64,000 bases of DNA from Elmis aenea (GCA_947652605.1 OX393580.1:20604159-20668158); one strand, 5' to 3'; shown: positions 23,530 through 35,444, numbered from the stretch's first letter. A program made the numbers and translations. Notes: a model not told the origin generated them from the sequence alone.

Positions 23530-25150
23530 ATACAGATATCAATATCTAAAGGTGAACTAGGATATTTTAGTGAAATTTACAGGGCGTAGTCATTTTACGT
23601 ATATGAAACGTATATGAATCTTTTGAGTTGTATTTAAATCAGGGACTGAGAACGGAACGAAAACGAAAACGTTAAACGAAATTAACCGAAATTTTTTTAA
23701 GAACGAAAACGAAAACGGAAACGAAATTATTATTTTTCGTTCAAGAACGAAAACGAAATAAATATTTTCCAAAACCGGTTTTAACCGGTTTTAACCGGTT
23801 TTATTACTATTTAAATTTTATTTGTTAAACACAAACCCGAATTCACCTTCTATGCTGGGGAGACTCCATGAGTCAGTAAAAAATCTTACTTGAAATTTAT
23901 TGTTTATACTTGCAGTTTCGTGTAACACAAGAAAAGGTACAGATATTCTCTGTACACTTGATTGGATATATATTATTAATGTGTATGTTTTATTTGCGTT
24001 TAGACATAATAATAGTAAAATTTATTGTTACTTCGAAAAGGACTAATATAAAAGAAGATTTATTGTCTGATGTGTTGCTAGTACAAGATTAAATGGATTA
24101 TGAAAATGTATATTGTGCAGTACTATGTACAAACTATTAAGTTAAAGTATATTTCAAGTTAATTTTTTTAATATTATTAATTTGTATGATTTATTTTTCT
24201 TTTAGAGTTAATAGAAGTTATCTTCTAATATCTTTTTTATTTATAACAACCATGGGAACATTTAGTGAACTATCCACTTAAATTAATTATTTTGTCTTTT
24301 TTAATAATTACAGCAGGATCTAATTTAATTCAAATTCATAGATTTTTAGTAGGTACTAAAACAAACTTAAAACAGAACTGCTATATTTTTATATTTTTTA
24401 GATAAATATCGTGTGTACAATTTAAACTAATCAAGTTGTGTTTTTGCACCTTACAGGTATTATACTAAATAAAATAGTTAAATGTTAATGTGTTTAACGA
24501 TTTGGTAAATTTAATATAGCGGCGGTTAGGCCAGTCTAAAATATGCTGTCCGTGAGCGTCAACACCCATCGTCATCGTTTATATTTTAGTGGAGACGCAA
24601 ATATTATTATCGTATTAATAAACGGTTGTAGTGACTTGAAAAAAAACAGAAAGTCCTCGATTTTTTGACTACAAAAAAATTGTAAAACCGGTTTTAACCG
24701 TTATTATTTCGGTTCACGAAAACGAAAAAGGAATTTTTTCGGTTAGAACGAAAAGAACGAAAACGATAGATTTGGTTTTCGTTCCGAACAGAAACGAACG
24801 AATTTTTTTTTCGTTTTTAGTCCCTGATTTAAATTCCTTAATATGTCTGTCCGCACCTGGCGCATGTAGCTTCACACAGCAAAATAATCCTTGATTTATA
24901 AACAAAGTTGAATAAATAAAAAATAAAAATATATATTACAGTAAAACTTACAGCGCATGTTTATTCTACGTACCTATATAAAACTATGTTTCAAGTTTGA
25001 TATAAATTCCTCAATCTGTCTGTCCGTACTTAACGCATGTAATCTTACACAGCATCGTTGATTTTTAAACATACAAAGTTTAATATCTAAAAAATAAAGG
25101 AAGATATATTAGTAAAATTTACAGGGCATATAATTATTTGAAGAATGTGA
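23530..25150. repeat. Diverged ~175-bp tandem repeat array, split by a hAT element
   Basis: AAATTCCT(T/C)AAT(A/C)TGTCTGTCCG appears at 24831 and 25006, and the phrase AGTAAAATTTACAGGGC(A/G) or close variants at about 23567, 24940 and 25112. The array resumes on both sides of the hAT element at 23640-24826. Confidence 0.6.
23640..24826. mobile_element. Non-autonomous hAT element with AACGAAAACG and AACCGGTTTT subterminal repeats, duplication ATTTAAAT
   Basis: Starts CAGGGACTGAGAACGG and ends CGTTTTTAGTCCCTG, flanked by ATTTAAAT (23632-23639, 24827-24834). Just inside both ends are many GAACGAAAACG-type units; AACCGGTTTT is repeated three times at about 23774-23803 and again near 24684. Such clustered subterminal motifs are the usual hAT transposase binding sites. 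The core has only short unrecognised ORFs. Confidence 0.85.
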
Positions 25151-25316
25151 TTCTTTTGAGTTTTATTTAATACAAGAAACTCCATACTTTTACAATTATA
25201 TTTAAATTCTTGCTATATACATTACTAAAAGGCAGCTTTTTGAGATTCAGCAATAATCAAAACTAGGTTTTATTCATAAGCGAAAGAATATGTGTATATT
25301 AGTTATTTATTTGTAA

Positions 25317-26908
25317 TACAGGGTGAGTCACGACGGACGCCACGGAGTTTTATGGGGAAGCGGTATATATTTTTAAAATTCTGTCGCGGTTAGTTTATGT
25401 AAGTCAATAAGGGCTACATTTTAAAAATGCTCCAAAGAAGAGTGGCATATCAAAGTTATACTTTTTCTTATAGAACACACTGTACATTTTTATATTTTTG
25501 GAATCTTCTTTAAATTTACTTCAAAAAATATAAATGGTTGTATGCATGGGTCTTAAGACAACCGTTATTGTGAAAATTTAATTTTCAGGAAAATGCAGTA
25601 ATTTCAAAAATTTTAAAAAGTCTCAAGAAATTCGCTTGGAAATTAGAGTGACAATAGATTATTTAACATTGCACTACCTACATTTTTAAAATATTATACA
25701 GGGAGTTTTTTAGGCTTGGTCAAACTTCTGAAAACCTTAAACATCAATAACTTATTTTTTTTTTAAATACAACATTCTATATTTTTTTACAATTTAATTG
25801 TCTTTCTAAAACATTCAGGCTGTTTTCCACTTAAAATTAATAATTTTCGAGATATCGCGATTGTATTGTTAATTATTAGGGAAAAGTAATATTTTCGAGT
25901 AGGCTATGAAGGTAGACAGCGGTAATTTCGAAACAATTGAAAGAAAAAAACAAGAAACGTATAATAATTTTATCTTTTGTCTACGCATTTTTTACATTTT
26001 TTTATAATGAAGTTGTAGTTTTACCATTCTTACGTTTAAATCGAAGTTTCTCTAAATTATTTATGCATTGGACAAGTGTGATAAGATATTTACTAAATCC
26101 TATAAACTACTTTTTTGTATATTTACAACACGACACTCGGTTCTACCGAACACGGCACAACCATGTTTTTTTTTAATTAAAAATTAGACAGGTCGGTATT
26201 ATTTTTTTTATTCAGCGTCCTTTTCGCGTACCTAATACATTATCAATCGGTTTTTAGGACTTGGCAAACGATCAAACTCAATTATATAAAAAGTATTGTG
26301 GCCCTGATGAGAAACCTCGATATAAACATAAGAATGGTAAAACTACAACCATTATAAAAAATATTCAAAACTGCATAGACAAAAGATAAAATTATAAGTT
26401 TTTTGTTTCTTTCTTTCAATTGTTGTTTCATTGTATTTAAAAAAAAATAAGTTATTGGTGTTTAAAGTTTCCCGAGTTTGAACAAGCGCAAATAACGCCC
26501 TGCACAATATTTTAAAAATGTAGGCAGTGCAAAGGGTTAAATAATCTATTGTCAATCTAATCTCCAAGCGAATTTCTTCAGACTTTTTAAAATTTTTAAA
26601 TGTTGAAAATTTTTGAAAGTACTGCATTTTGAAATTTTCACGAAAACGGTTAACTTTAGATCCGTATAACCTTATACATTTTTTGAAGTAAATTTAAAGA
26701 GGAATCAAAAAATGTAAAAATATGCAGGGTGATCCATCAGAAAAAGTATAACTTTGATATACCACTCTTTTTGGAGCACCCTGTACGTTTGAAAATATTT
26801 TTAAAATGTAGCCCTTATTCACTTACATAATCTAATCGCTACAGAAGTTTAAAAATATATACTGTTTCGCCATAAAACTCCGTGGCGTCAGTCGTGACTC
26901 ACCCTGTA
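25317..26908. mobile_element. Composite TACAGGG palindrome (GAGTCACGACGG family), 1.6 kb
   Basis: Left TACAGGGTGAGTCACGAC, right GTCGTGACTCACCCTGTA. The arms continue through GGACGCCACGGAGTTTTATG and its inverse. An inner ACACACTGTACATTTTTATA boundary near 25490 is mirrored by ATGCAGGGTGATCC near 26724, so each arm is itself built of TACAGGG-bounded blocks. A further element is nested at 25697-26504. Confidence 0.75.
25697..26504. mobile_element. Nested TACAGGGCGTT-family palindrome
   Basis: Left TACAGGGAGTTTTTTAGGCT, right CAAATAACGCCCTGCA. The arms include GGTCAAACTTCTGAAAACCT / TTTCCCGAGTTTGAACAAGC and, near the middle, TAATGAAGTTGTAGTTTTACC against GGTAAAACTACAACCATTA. Related to 57081-57572. 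No transposase motif is readable in the ~270-bp loop. Confidence 0.65.
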
Positions 26909-27529
26909 TATTATGAATAATGTTTTATCTCTAATCAACAAACTTTATTGTTGGACATGATTTATAACTTTTATTGTTCTTATCTATAATTCAGCAAAAC
27001 TGCCTTTAAATTTAAACATTTTCTGTATCATTAAAAAAAAAACTGTTCTTAATGTCTGTATTTCATTCTAAAGTACCGATGAAAATATTGTGGAATTGAA
27101 TTGCCTCATTTGAACGTAAAAACTCCTAGAGTCCTTCGATAAGGCGACCACAATATTCTGATATTCTCCAATGCTCGCTCCTAACAAAACACAAAAGAGG
27201 TGAACCCTTGTAAAATATGGTTATCTACCATAATACTCATTATTTGCCATATTTTCGAAATATCTTGCCGTAGGGTGTTGAAACTACCACCCAATCATCT
27301 TCTGGTTTTTATTTTCGGAAGTAATGAAGGTCTCTCTACGTATTTCCAAGTATGCACCAATTTATTAAAAGAATACAGGCTAAATACTTTTTTATGAACC
27401 ATATTGACTGGATGTACTCGCAAATTTTGATGGAGTTATCCCTAAACCCTGCGAGGATTATTAGTCACTCAACACAGCATCGTTTTCCACGCAGCTGTAG
27501 GTAAAACGAATGTGAGCGATTTTTCAGGA
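26909..27529. other. No gene recognised
   Basis: No supported coding or repeat feature; short ORF at 27200-27397 is unrecognised. Confidence 0.4.
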
Positions 27530-28205
27530 ATGAAATATGCATGGAGAAAAGCAAATAAAATAAAAGAGCATAAAAAACAGACCAAACAAATACATCGGGG
27601 AAAACAGAAACAAATGCACTAAAAATGAGTGAAACAAATGCATCCCAAAGTGTTTAGAAGATAATGCATCGGTAAAAGGAATAGAAACAAATGCATAACA
27701 AAGTAGACACCACGTAGGAGATGAAAACAAATGCATCGAGGAAAGTAATAAAAAATGCACAAGAAAAGTAAGTGAAACAAATGCATCATGAATTAAATAA
27801 AAACAATGTATACAGGGTGATTGATTAGGACCGGGCATTAAAAATATATGAAGAATGAAAAAGGGTATTGATCTAAAATTTTGGTTATGACCATAATGGC
27901 ATCTGATCTGTTTAATGAAAATATTTTCAAAATACCGTAAGTTGACATCTACTTTCTTATTTCAAACACAATTATTGCATTTTTTATTTAACACGTTATT
28001 TTAAAGGGACTTTTGATAGCATTTCCTATACCTAAGTGCAGTCGTTTTTTAGATTTTTTGATTTTGATGAAAAATTTTTGAATTTTATCTTGATGCTTAA
28101 TATTATCTACCGCCGCCATTTTTGAAGAAAAAACGCTTAAATTAAGACCATGCATAAAAGAAACCTTGGAGTATATCCTCGAATTTTTGTAATCGATGCA
28201 TTACT

Positions 28206-29197
28206 TACAGGGTGTCCAAAATTTAATTTTCTTTTAATTCAACTTCAGACCACTAAAACTCGTTTTTTTCAAATACAATGCCCAATTATTTTTTTTCATT
28301 ATCTAATGCAAAATTACATTCTGCATCAATCTGTTTTAGCGTTTCCTATACCTATCTGCAACAATTTTCGAGTTATTAAGATGTTTGATAAAGTTAAGAG
28401 AAATTGCAACATTATTAAATAGTAGGCCTTGGAAATGACAACAAATGCTAATATTAATAACCGTCAACCACTTTCATTGCGTTTGTCTGAAGTATCCATA
28501 AACATGTAATATCAAGAGTATTCACAGTATCACAAGATTATTGAAAGTGCGAAAGAATAGTTCTGCATTTTTAATGTAGCTTGTACAGCATAGTATGTTA
28601 AACCCGAGTTGCTCTGCCAATCGAATGGACAGCTGAGGATGAGCATTAAAATATCCCAGGATGTTAGCTTCATTAGTTTAATTGTTTGTCACACGCTTAG
28701 GTCGAATACTAACAGATTTCACTCTTTTAAATTGCAAAAAAATTGATTCTATTCATTGAAATTTCTGTCTGGACATTAAAGTCAAGTGAGGATACCTCTC
28801 ACTAAACACACGGCAAGTTTTTTCAATAATCTTGTGACATTCTTCACGAATATAAAATAAGTCCAAAATATTCGTGTTTGAATACTCTTGACTTTCCATT
28901 TTCATGAACACTACAGACAAACGCTATGAAAGTAGTTGACAGTTATTGACAGTTATTGGCTTTTGTTGTCATTTCCAAGGCTTACTATTTAAAAATATTG
29001 CAATTTCTCTTAACTTTATCAAAAATTCTTAATAACTTGAAAATTGTTGCAGATAGGTATAGGAAATGCTAAAACAGATTGATGCAGAATGTAATTTTGT
29101 ATTGAAAAATGAAAAAAAAAAAGTTTGAAAAAAAAGAGTTTTAGTGGTCTGAATTTGTATTAAAATTTAAAAAAAATTAAATTTTGAACACCCTGTA
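28206..29197. mobile_element. Inner TACAGGGTGTCCAAAATTTAA palindrome holding a transposase N-terminus
   Basis: Left TACAGGGTGTCCAAAATTTA, right AAATTTTGAACACCCTGTA. The arms include AGCGTTTCCTATACCTATCTG / CAGATAGGTATAGGAAATGCT and reach the same start-codon context from both sides: ATGTAATATCAAGAGTATTC at 28506 (+) and ATGGAAAGTCAAGAGTATTC at 28899 (-). As at 9811-11267, the palindrome joins two 5' ends of one transposon head to head, with the coding start of one copy left in the middle. Confidence 0.75.
28545..28899 (-). pseudogene. Decayed N-terminus of IS630-like transposase
   Basis: Starts MESQEYSNTNILDLFYIREE and continues, with stops, through ERYPHLTLMSRQKFQ and SVSIRPKRV to ILGYFNAHPQLSIRLAEQLG. 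The last part fits the helix-turn-helix that precedes the DDE domain in these transposases (compare QAVIDNPRTSLREIENTIG in the copy at 59348-60357). The DDE part is absent. The mirrored + copy from 28506 keeps only a few codons and an early stop. Confidence 0.55.
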
Positions 29198-29880
29198 AGT
29201 AATGCATCGATTGTAAAAATTCCAGGATATACTCCTAGGTTTCTTCTATGCATGGTCTAAATTTAAGCGTTTTCTCTTCAAAAATGGCGGCGTTGGATAA
29301 TATTGAGCACACGATGAAAATGAAGACATTTTTTAAAAAGTCCAAAAAACTACTGCACTTAGGTATAGGAAATGCTATCAAAAGTCCCTCCATAATAAGG
29401 TGTTTGATCAAATAATGCAATAAAAAATGGACCATTGTATTTGAAATAAGAAAGTAGACATCAACCTCCTGTATTTCAGGAAGTGCCGCCATCTTGAAAA
29501 TATTTTTATTAAACAAATCATATGCCATTATGGTCATAACCGAAATTTCAGATCAATACCCTTTTTCATTCTTCATATATTTTTAATGCCCGGTCCCAAT
29601 CAATCACCCTGTAGAGAAAAATAATATAGAAACAATTAATGCGTAACAAAGTACCTATATGAATAAATGCACCACAAAGTGGATGTAAACAAATTCATCA
29701 AGGAAAGTACTAGAAGCAAATGCATAATGAAGTAGTAGAAACGAATGCTTTGTGGAAGTTAAGTGAAACAAATTCATTCGGAAATAAACGCGCCGAAAAA
29801 GTAAACGAAAGCTCCAACAAGGACGTACATAAAACAGATGCAACGAAAAAGTAAACAGCTGCTTAAAAAATAAAGAGGGT

Positions 29881-30689
29881 TAATCTACTCTTTACTTTTT
29901 TTATTTCGTAGAGCAGTCTGTTCGCAAATACTATTCATTTACTTTGACGGCGCGCTAATGCGTTAAAATCCGCCAGTCTAATTTTATCACAATTACAAGC
30001 CTTGTTGTGAAAAGCTCTAAACAAATTATTATAAAGCGTCCGTGAGTACAGCACGGTCTAAATCGATTTAAAAAAAAAACTCACGATAAAAGAGCAGTTA
30101 ATCAACACCCGTGAATGTAACACTATCGCAATAAAACCGTATTTAAAATAAAACAAACACTTTAACAAGAGCTCTAGATTAATCTATTTCAGCACTACAA
30201 ATAAGCACAAAATTATTTTTTATAAAAATAGTTTTCGACCCACAAACAGTTTTACAAATACTATCATACTATTATAATATTAAACAGTCATTCACTTTAT
30301 GTTATTTAGCACAAATAGAAAAAATTCTACTAATGAAAAATCAATACAAAAAATTGAATAAAAAATCAATTGTACTTCCATTAGCTCGTAATTACATTAT
30401 TCGAAACAAAATGTAGAACAATAGAATGTAGTTGCTTTCAAATAACTTCTAAGGGTCTATTTACGGGCTTTAATTAGATAAAAGGCGTTTCCCAGAACCG
30501 TTGCTGTTTGCGAAAGTTTGTTACCGATTAACCAATTATAGTGGCCTGAAAATATAATTTCAGGAAGTGCGTGAACGACTTATGAAAAATTCTAAGTTTA
30601 GGCTACTTATTGAATTATTTAACTTACTGTCGTCAGATCATTGAATTATTCAAGTGATACTCAGGAGAATATATACAGGCATAAAAAAG
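29881..30689. other. No gene recognised
   Basis: No supported coding sequence; composition is somewhat mixed around 29940-30070 but no family can be named. Confidence 0.4.
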
Positions 30690-31215
30690 ACTGGTGGAGG
30701 AAAATAATAGTAAAACGGAAGTCATGGAAGTGTACATTCAACGAAAAATAACCACCATTGCAATAATACAAAAGATAAAACGGCTAGGGATATCAGCAGA
30801 TTACAATATGAAAGAACAACAATTTAACTAGAGAGTAAAAGTAGGCGCGAAGCAAAAAAGAGGTGGACCCACGGTTGGATATAGGGGTGTGCAGAGTGTG
30901 CACTGCACACGGCCCCGCGTCTAGACCGGCCCCGCGCTAGCTGTTTAGGGTTTGCGGGCCGTGTGCGAAAATAAAAAAAACACGCACATAGCAGGCAGGC
31001 CCGCGCTAGAGGAATAAGGGCGAGGAGCTTTTTCTTTTTAGGTCACCATATCAAAATTCCGGCCCCGCATTTGTTTTCGCACATGACCCCGCAAACCCTG
31101 AGACCGGCTCTGGATCGACCGCTGTGGAGATAGGAACAGCAACAAAAGATGTTAAGCAACTCCAGGTTCGAGAATGGAAGATACTCTTAAAGGTCAGAAA
31201 GTGATGGAAAAGAGT
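30690..31215 (+). pseudogene. C-terminal relic of a non-LTR retrotransposon ORF, split by an insertion
   Basis: Translated pieces with stops: IKRLGISADYNMKEQQFN, GAKQKRGGPTVG before the GC-rich insertion, and VKQLQVREWKILLKVRK, WKRVMAAL after it. The order (RL..., K/RRGGP..., DVKxLxVREW...R.WKR...) is that of the C-terminal tail of RTE/jockey-type polyproteins, seen intact as SVGRPRKRWSDN in the RTE at 60723-63533. Heavily decayed. Confidence 0.45.
30880..31118. mobile_element. GC-rich palindromic insertion, hAT-like
   Basis: Contains AGGGTTTGCGGGCCGTGTGC, mirrored by GCACATGACCCCGCAAACCC, and several GGCCCCGC motifs; the right tip GACCGGCTCTG and left GGGGTGTGCAGAG resemble hAT ends but do not pair well. 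GGAT occurs on both sides, not enough to prove a target duplication. Interrupts the LINE relic. Confidence 0.4.
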
Positions 31216-32610
31216 TATGGCAGCCTTGAGCCTTTAAATATATGAAAATATTTCACTAAAAAAATCACTTATTCTTTTATCTGAATTGCTTCTTGTAGAA
31301 ATACTCTTACTTATTTAATTTTGAATGATTTACTGGTCAAGAAACAAAAAACAAATGCCACCTAAATAAAAATTATTAATTAGAAAACTAATATTTTTAT
31401 TAAATATTGATGGTACTTCTTGAAAATCTATTAATTTCAGAAGTCAAGTGCAATTTTCAAAAGGCACTCTTAGTACAAAATAGCCTGTTTTTTTTTTCAA
31501 AGGTATTTTCCTTCTATAATTCTGCGTAATATGCAAACATAAAGAATCTTTTGTTGTACAACTATTCTAATCTAAATAAAATTGTAATAGATTAGATTAT
31601 GCTAATGTTTACTATCATAGTATTTGGATTACGAAAACAAAGTTATTTGTTTATGTCGTACACCTTATGTTAATTATATGGTCAGTGAATTAGGGTACAA
31701 TAAAATAGTAAATACAGACTTTATTACAGCAAATAAGTTGATGGCTGTGTTAACTATTGTTTTTTTAATAGTAAATGCTCCAATTTTATTTCTTAATGTC
31801 AGTTTGTTTAATACCTATTTGAATGAGGGATTAATTCCTGATTAAATATTTTTACTTGATATTGGTTTTAGTTGCCCATCTACCATGGTTTATATTTTAT
31901 TGTGATACAAAAATATTATGTTTTGGTAGTGATTGTTGGAATATGATACAGTTTATCTTAAACTAATAGTTAGTGTTATTACGCATTGAAACCACCAATA
32001 CTTGGAGATCAACTTCGTAGCATCTTAGCTTTCTATTAAATTGCAGTCAAAAAATTATTATTAAAACGTTTAAATCCTTACGCCTATTAAGCCATTTTTT
32101 ACCATTGAAGGGCTATCCAAATAATTGGCGATTAAACCCCTAATGTTCCTTCGACCATAAAATATCTAACAGACTTCCTTATACACGAAATCGAGATGAA
32201 ACACATCAATAACATTTTCATTATGAACTCCTACATTGCAAAGAGCAAACGTAATACTCCTAGAACTCCTACTACTTACAAAGAGATAACAACGCACCAC
32301 AAGTACTTACACGCTATGAAAACTTTACGAAAACTAATTTTGCAGTAAATCTTCAGTCAACAGTCTGGAACGACTTGAAACTTTGCAGCCACATTTTTTA
32401 CAAAAAAGCTGCATGAAACGACAGAAATTAACTAAAAACAGGGACAGATTGCGTTACGATTTACTTTAGCGAGACTCGTCAATAAAAACAAAACTTCCAA
32501 GTGGTGAGCTAAATAAATAACGCCGAGAAAATACTCCCACAGTCTATATGAGTTCAATTTATTTTACAGGATTATATATTTGTTATAAATCCTTTGAAAT
32601 TAACATTAAT
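31216..32610. other. No gene recognised
   Basis: AT-rich. An open frame at 31624-31845 (73 codons) has a hydrophobic C-terminal half, but no family is recognised and no splice context was found. Confidence 0.4.
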
Positions 32611-32618
32611 ATTTAAAT

Positions 32619-33789
32619 CAGGGATGGAAAACGTAACGTAACGATACCCGATAACGTTATAATAACGATTCAACTATAATTTTTTATACAATAACGTAAC
32701 GATATTTTTATAACGTTATATAACGTTATAATAACCGATAACGTTTCGTTAAAAGTTATTTTGTATCGTTATTCTCTATAAATTAAATTTTTATATGGCG
32801 AACTTTTTATTTTCAGAATATATAATATTTTGTTTGTATTTTAGAAATTAAAATTAAAATAAAATATCTCAACCTCAACGTAATTTTGTAGGTACTATTT
32901 TTTAAATTTACATTTACAGACCCCAAAAATAATTTCAGAGTTACAAATAAAAATTATTTTTATACAGCATGTTTCTTAAATAATGCGAAAAAATTCGGGG
33001 GTGATACTTAATCGAAAATTAAGAGGGGTCTTTCATATTTTTTTTTCTTTAGGGTCTCCTTTTGGAGTTACACCCCCCTAAAGGGGATCGGTAAAATTGG
33101 CTTTGTATTTTGTTTCCCAAATTTGGATAAATGTGGGAGATTTATGCTTATAAAAAGGTTTCCCATAGTAATATTTTTAATCATCTCCCACCTTCACAGG
33201 GGACTGAAAAGTGCGACTCCTGTTGGTTTTCTTATCAGGACTTTTTGGTGGGTTGAAATCTAGCAATTTTAAATTTTCTTTAAAAACTTGATTTATTTAG
33301 AAGTTTTTTTTATTCTTTAACTGTTCTCGTTCAACTCACCAAAAAGTGCTGATAAAAAAACCAACAGGGGTCGCCCTTATCAGCCCCCTACGAAGGTGGA
33401 AGATGATTGAAAGTAATACTATGGGAAACCTTTTAATAAGTATAAAACTTCAACCAAATATCATTCTCCTATATTTATCTAAATTTGAGAAATAAAATAA
33501 AAACTTAATTTTATCGCTCCCCTTTAGGGGGGTGTAACTCCGAAAGGAGACGTCTAAGAAAAAAATGTTATATAAAAGACCCCACTTTATTTTCAATAAG
33601 GAATCAACTTCCGAAATTTTCGCATTATTTAAGAAACACCCTGTATATCATAATTTATGTAACGTTATATAACGTTTTATAACATAACAATTCATTTTTT
33701 TAACGTTATTTATAACGTTATGTAACGAAAACAAATAATATATAACGTTATACAATAACGTAACGATTTAAAACGTTATTCCATCCCTG
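32619..33789. mobile_element. Non-autonomous hAT element rich in AACGTTAT, duplication ATTTAAAT
   Basis: Starts CAGGGATGGAAAACG and ends CGTTATTCCATCCCTG, flanked by ATTTAAAT (32611-32618, 33790-33797). Both subterminal regions are packed with TAACGTTATAACG-like units. A TACAGGG foldback (32963-33645) has inserted in it. A truncated right end of the same family lies at 42363-42462. Confidence 0.85.
32963..33645. mobile_element. TACAGGGTGTTTCTTAA-family foldback nested in a hAT element
   Basis: Left TACAGCATGTTTCTTAAATA, right TTTAAGAAACACCCTGTA. Arms ~320 bases, with GGTCTCCTTTTGGAGTTACA / TGTAACTCCGAAAGGAGACG and CATCTCCCACCTTCACAGGG / CCTACGAAGGTGGAAGATGA. More complete than its relative at 331-1217. 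No transposase. Confidence 0.8.
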
Positions 33790-34346
33790 ATTTAAATATG
33801 AAAGTACAATTTTAAATTGTTTTATAACCCTTGTTTATTCAACGACAGAGACAAGTTTGTCATTATGTTGAATTAACGACCCATTATTGTTCATTTACTA
33901 GGCATGGCACAACTATAAATAGGGTTTTGCCACTGTAACTATCCCTCCAAATTACGTATGCTTACAGTGTTGCTATTTATATTCTGGAACATAATTTTGT
34001 TGCGATTTTAAGCACTAAGATGGGAACAGGGCCAGATCTAGGAGGACGCGAGCAGGGCAACTGCCCAGAGCGGCAAATTTGGGGGGCGGCAAAATTGGTA
34101 AAAAGAGAAAAATAAAATCAATAAAAACCAATAAAAAATTAGAGTATACATAAATACATCATCAGAGTATTAGTGTACTTGTGAGTAGGTACAAAAATAG
34201 TTCTTTAATGGTAAAGCGTTTAGGATGAGTTTAAAGTTAATCATTTCACTTTGAAATATATTTCATTCTAATTTTCTTACAATTGTTACCTACTATGTTT
34301 TACATACAGGATTGACTGAGAGTATTGTACAATAGGACTTTACCAT

Positions 34347-34701
34347 AAGGACAAAATGTTCGGGGACAGTCCCCGAAACAAGACTCAAGTCCCGGTTTAT
34401 TCTTGTCCCCGATTTACATAATTTTCTCACAAATTTTTAAAATAATTAATGTAAGCTATGGTACGGCACTGTTGCAAAATTATTCAAATCTGATAGTCTG
34501 GCAAAATTGTAACAGTGTAATAGCTCATTGAATACGAAAACTGGAGTGGGAGGAAGTATTAAAATGAGCAAAAAAAGCCGAGTTTTGGCTTTTTCCTCTT
34601 TTTTTTTAATTTTTGCATTATTTTCACGAAAATTAGTCGAGGTTTCTTTTCATAACCCTTGGTTAGTATCCCCGAAACTTCAGAGAAAAAATGGGCACCT
34701 T
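34347..34701. mobile_element. 355-bp insertion bounded by a 10-bp duplication ACTTTACCAT
   Basis: ACTTTACCAT occurs directly before (34337-34346) and after (34702-34711), and the palindrome arm is continuous only if the block is removed. Ends AAGGACAAAAT and GGGCACCTT pair weakly; TCGGGGACAGTCCCCG and TCCCCGA lie near the two ends. An 8-10-bp duplication would fit hAT or P/Transib-like elements; no coding evidence. Confidence 0.55.
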
Positions 34702-35444
34702 ACTTTACCATGCAAAATTAATTAGTTGCAAATGTTGGCTCCCCTGATTATTTTACGACAAAAGTGTGAACATAAAAGTTGTTCAGAATCAAAAACAACG
34801 TAGGATTTTTCACTTACATTTTCAGTTTGGTCAAGATTTCCGCTTCCTTTAGAAAAACTTAAAAAATATGGCGGTAGTCTGGTTTCCTATAGCTTTGTAT
34901 GGATTTAATGCAACTTAACATAATGCATCTTAAAGTGAAGGTCCAATGGTAAAATCTTCTTCCGGACTCGAATTTCTGATTCTTGAAGTAGTGTACTTAG
35001 TCATGTAGTGTTTCCAAAATTTAAAAAAAAACGTAATTTTATGAAATTTGAAAAAAATTCCTATTTGTTATAATATTTCGGCAATTTTTTTAAAATTATT
35101 CTCTTCGATGGCCAAATTGCACTGTGAAAAGTTATTCTTCACAAGATTTAATAACTGTCAAATAACTTTAAGGTGCGTGCAGCGTAAAATGTCACATATG
35201 AGAACTTTTTTTTTAAATTTTTGTAATTAGGTCACTACTGTATCGAGACGAAATTGTAACAAAATATTAACGATGTTTTTGCAACAAACAGAACTTGGAT
35301 ATCTTTGCCTTTGTGGCGTCCTAATGGGTACAGTTTTTTTTAACACTGTTATTTTTCGAATAATAACGCCAACATCACTTTTAAAATTTAGATCACAATA
35401 AACTTACTTTCATGTAAGATATAATAGAGCTTATTTATATCTTA

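Larger units (their letters stand above)
27811..29613. mobile_element. Outer TACAGGGTGATTGATT palindrome, 1.8 kb
   Basis: Left TACAGGGTGATTGATTAGGA, right CCAATCAATCACCCTGTA. The arms share GGTATTGATCTAAAATTTTGG (inverse at about 29545-29570) and AGCATTTCCTATACCTAAGT / ACTTAGGTATAGGAAATGCT. About 400-base arms surround a second palindrome (28206-29197). Confidence 0.75.
27530..29880. repeat. ACAAATGCAT minisatellite (~33-40-bp units) split by a 1.8-kb transposon
   Basis: Units GAAACAAATGCATC ... AAAGT(A) recur through 27530-27810 and again through 29640-29880, on either side of the foldback at 27811-29613. About eight units are visible on the left and six or seven weaker ones on the right. 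Long open frames on the minus strand here (e.g. 27524-27838) arise from the repeat. Confidence 0.6.

Noticed and set aside
27524..27838. 104-codon hydrophobic ORF on the minus strand
   Set aside because: Generated by the ACAAATGCAT minisatellite; no start context or family.
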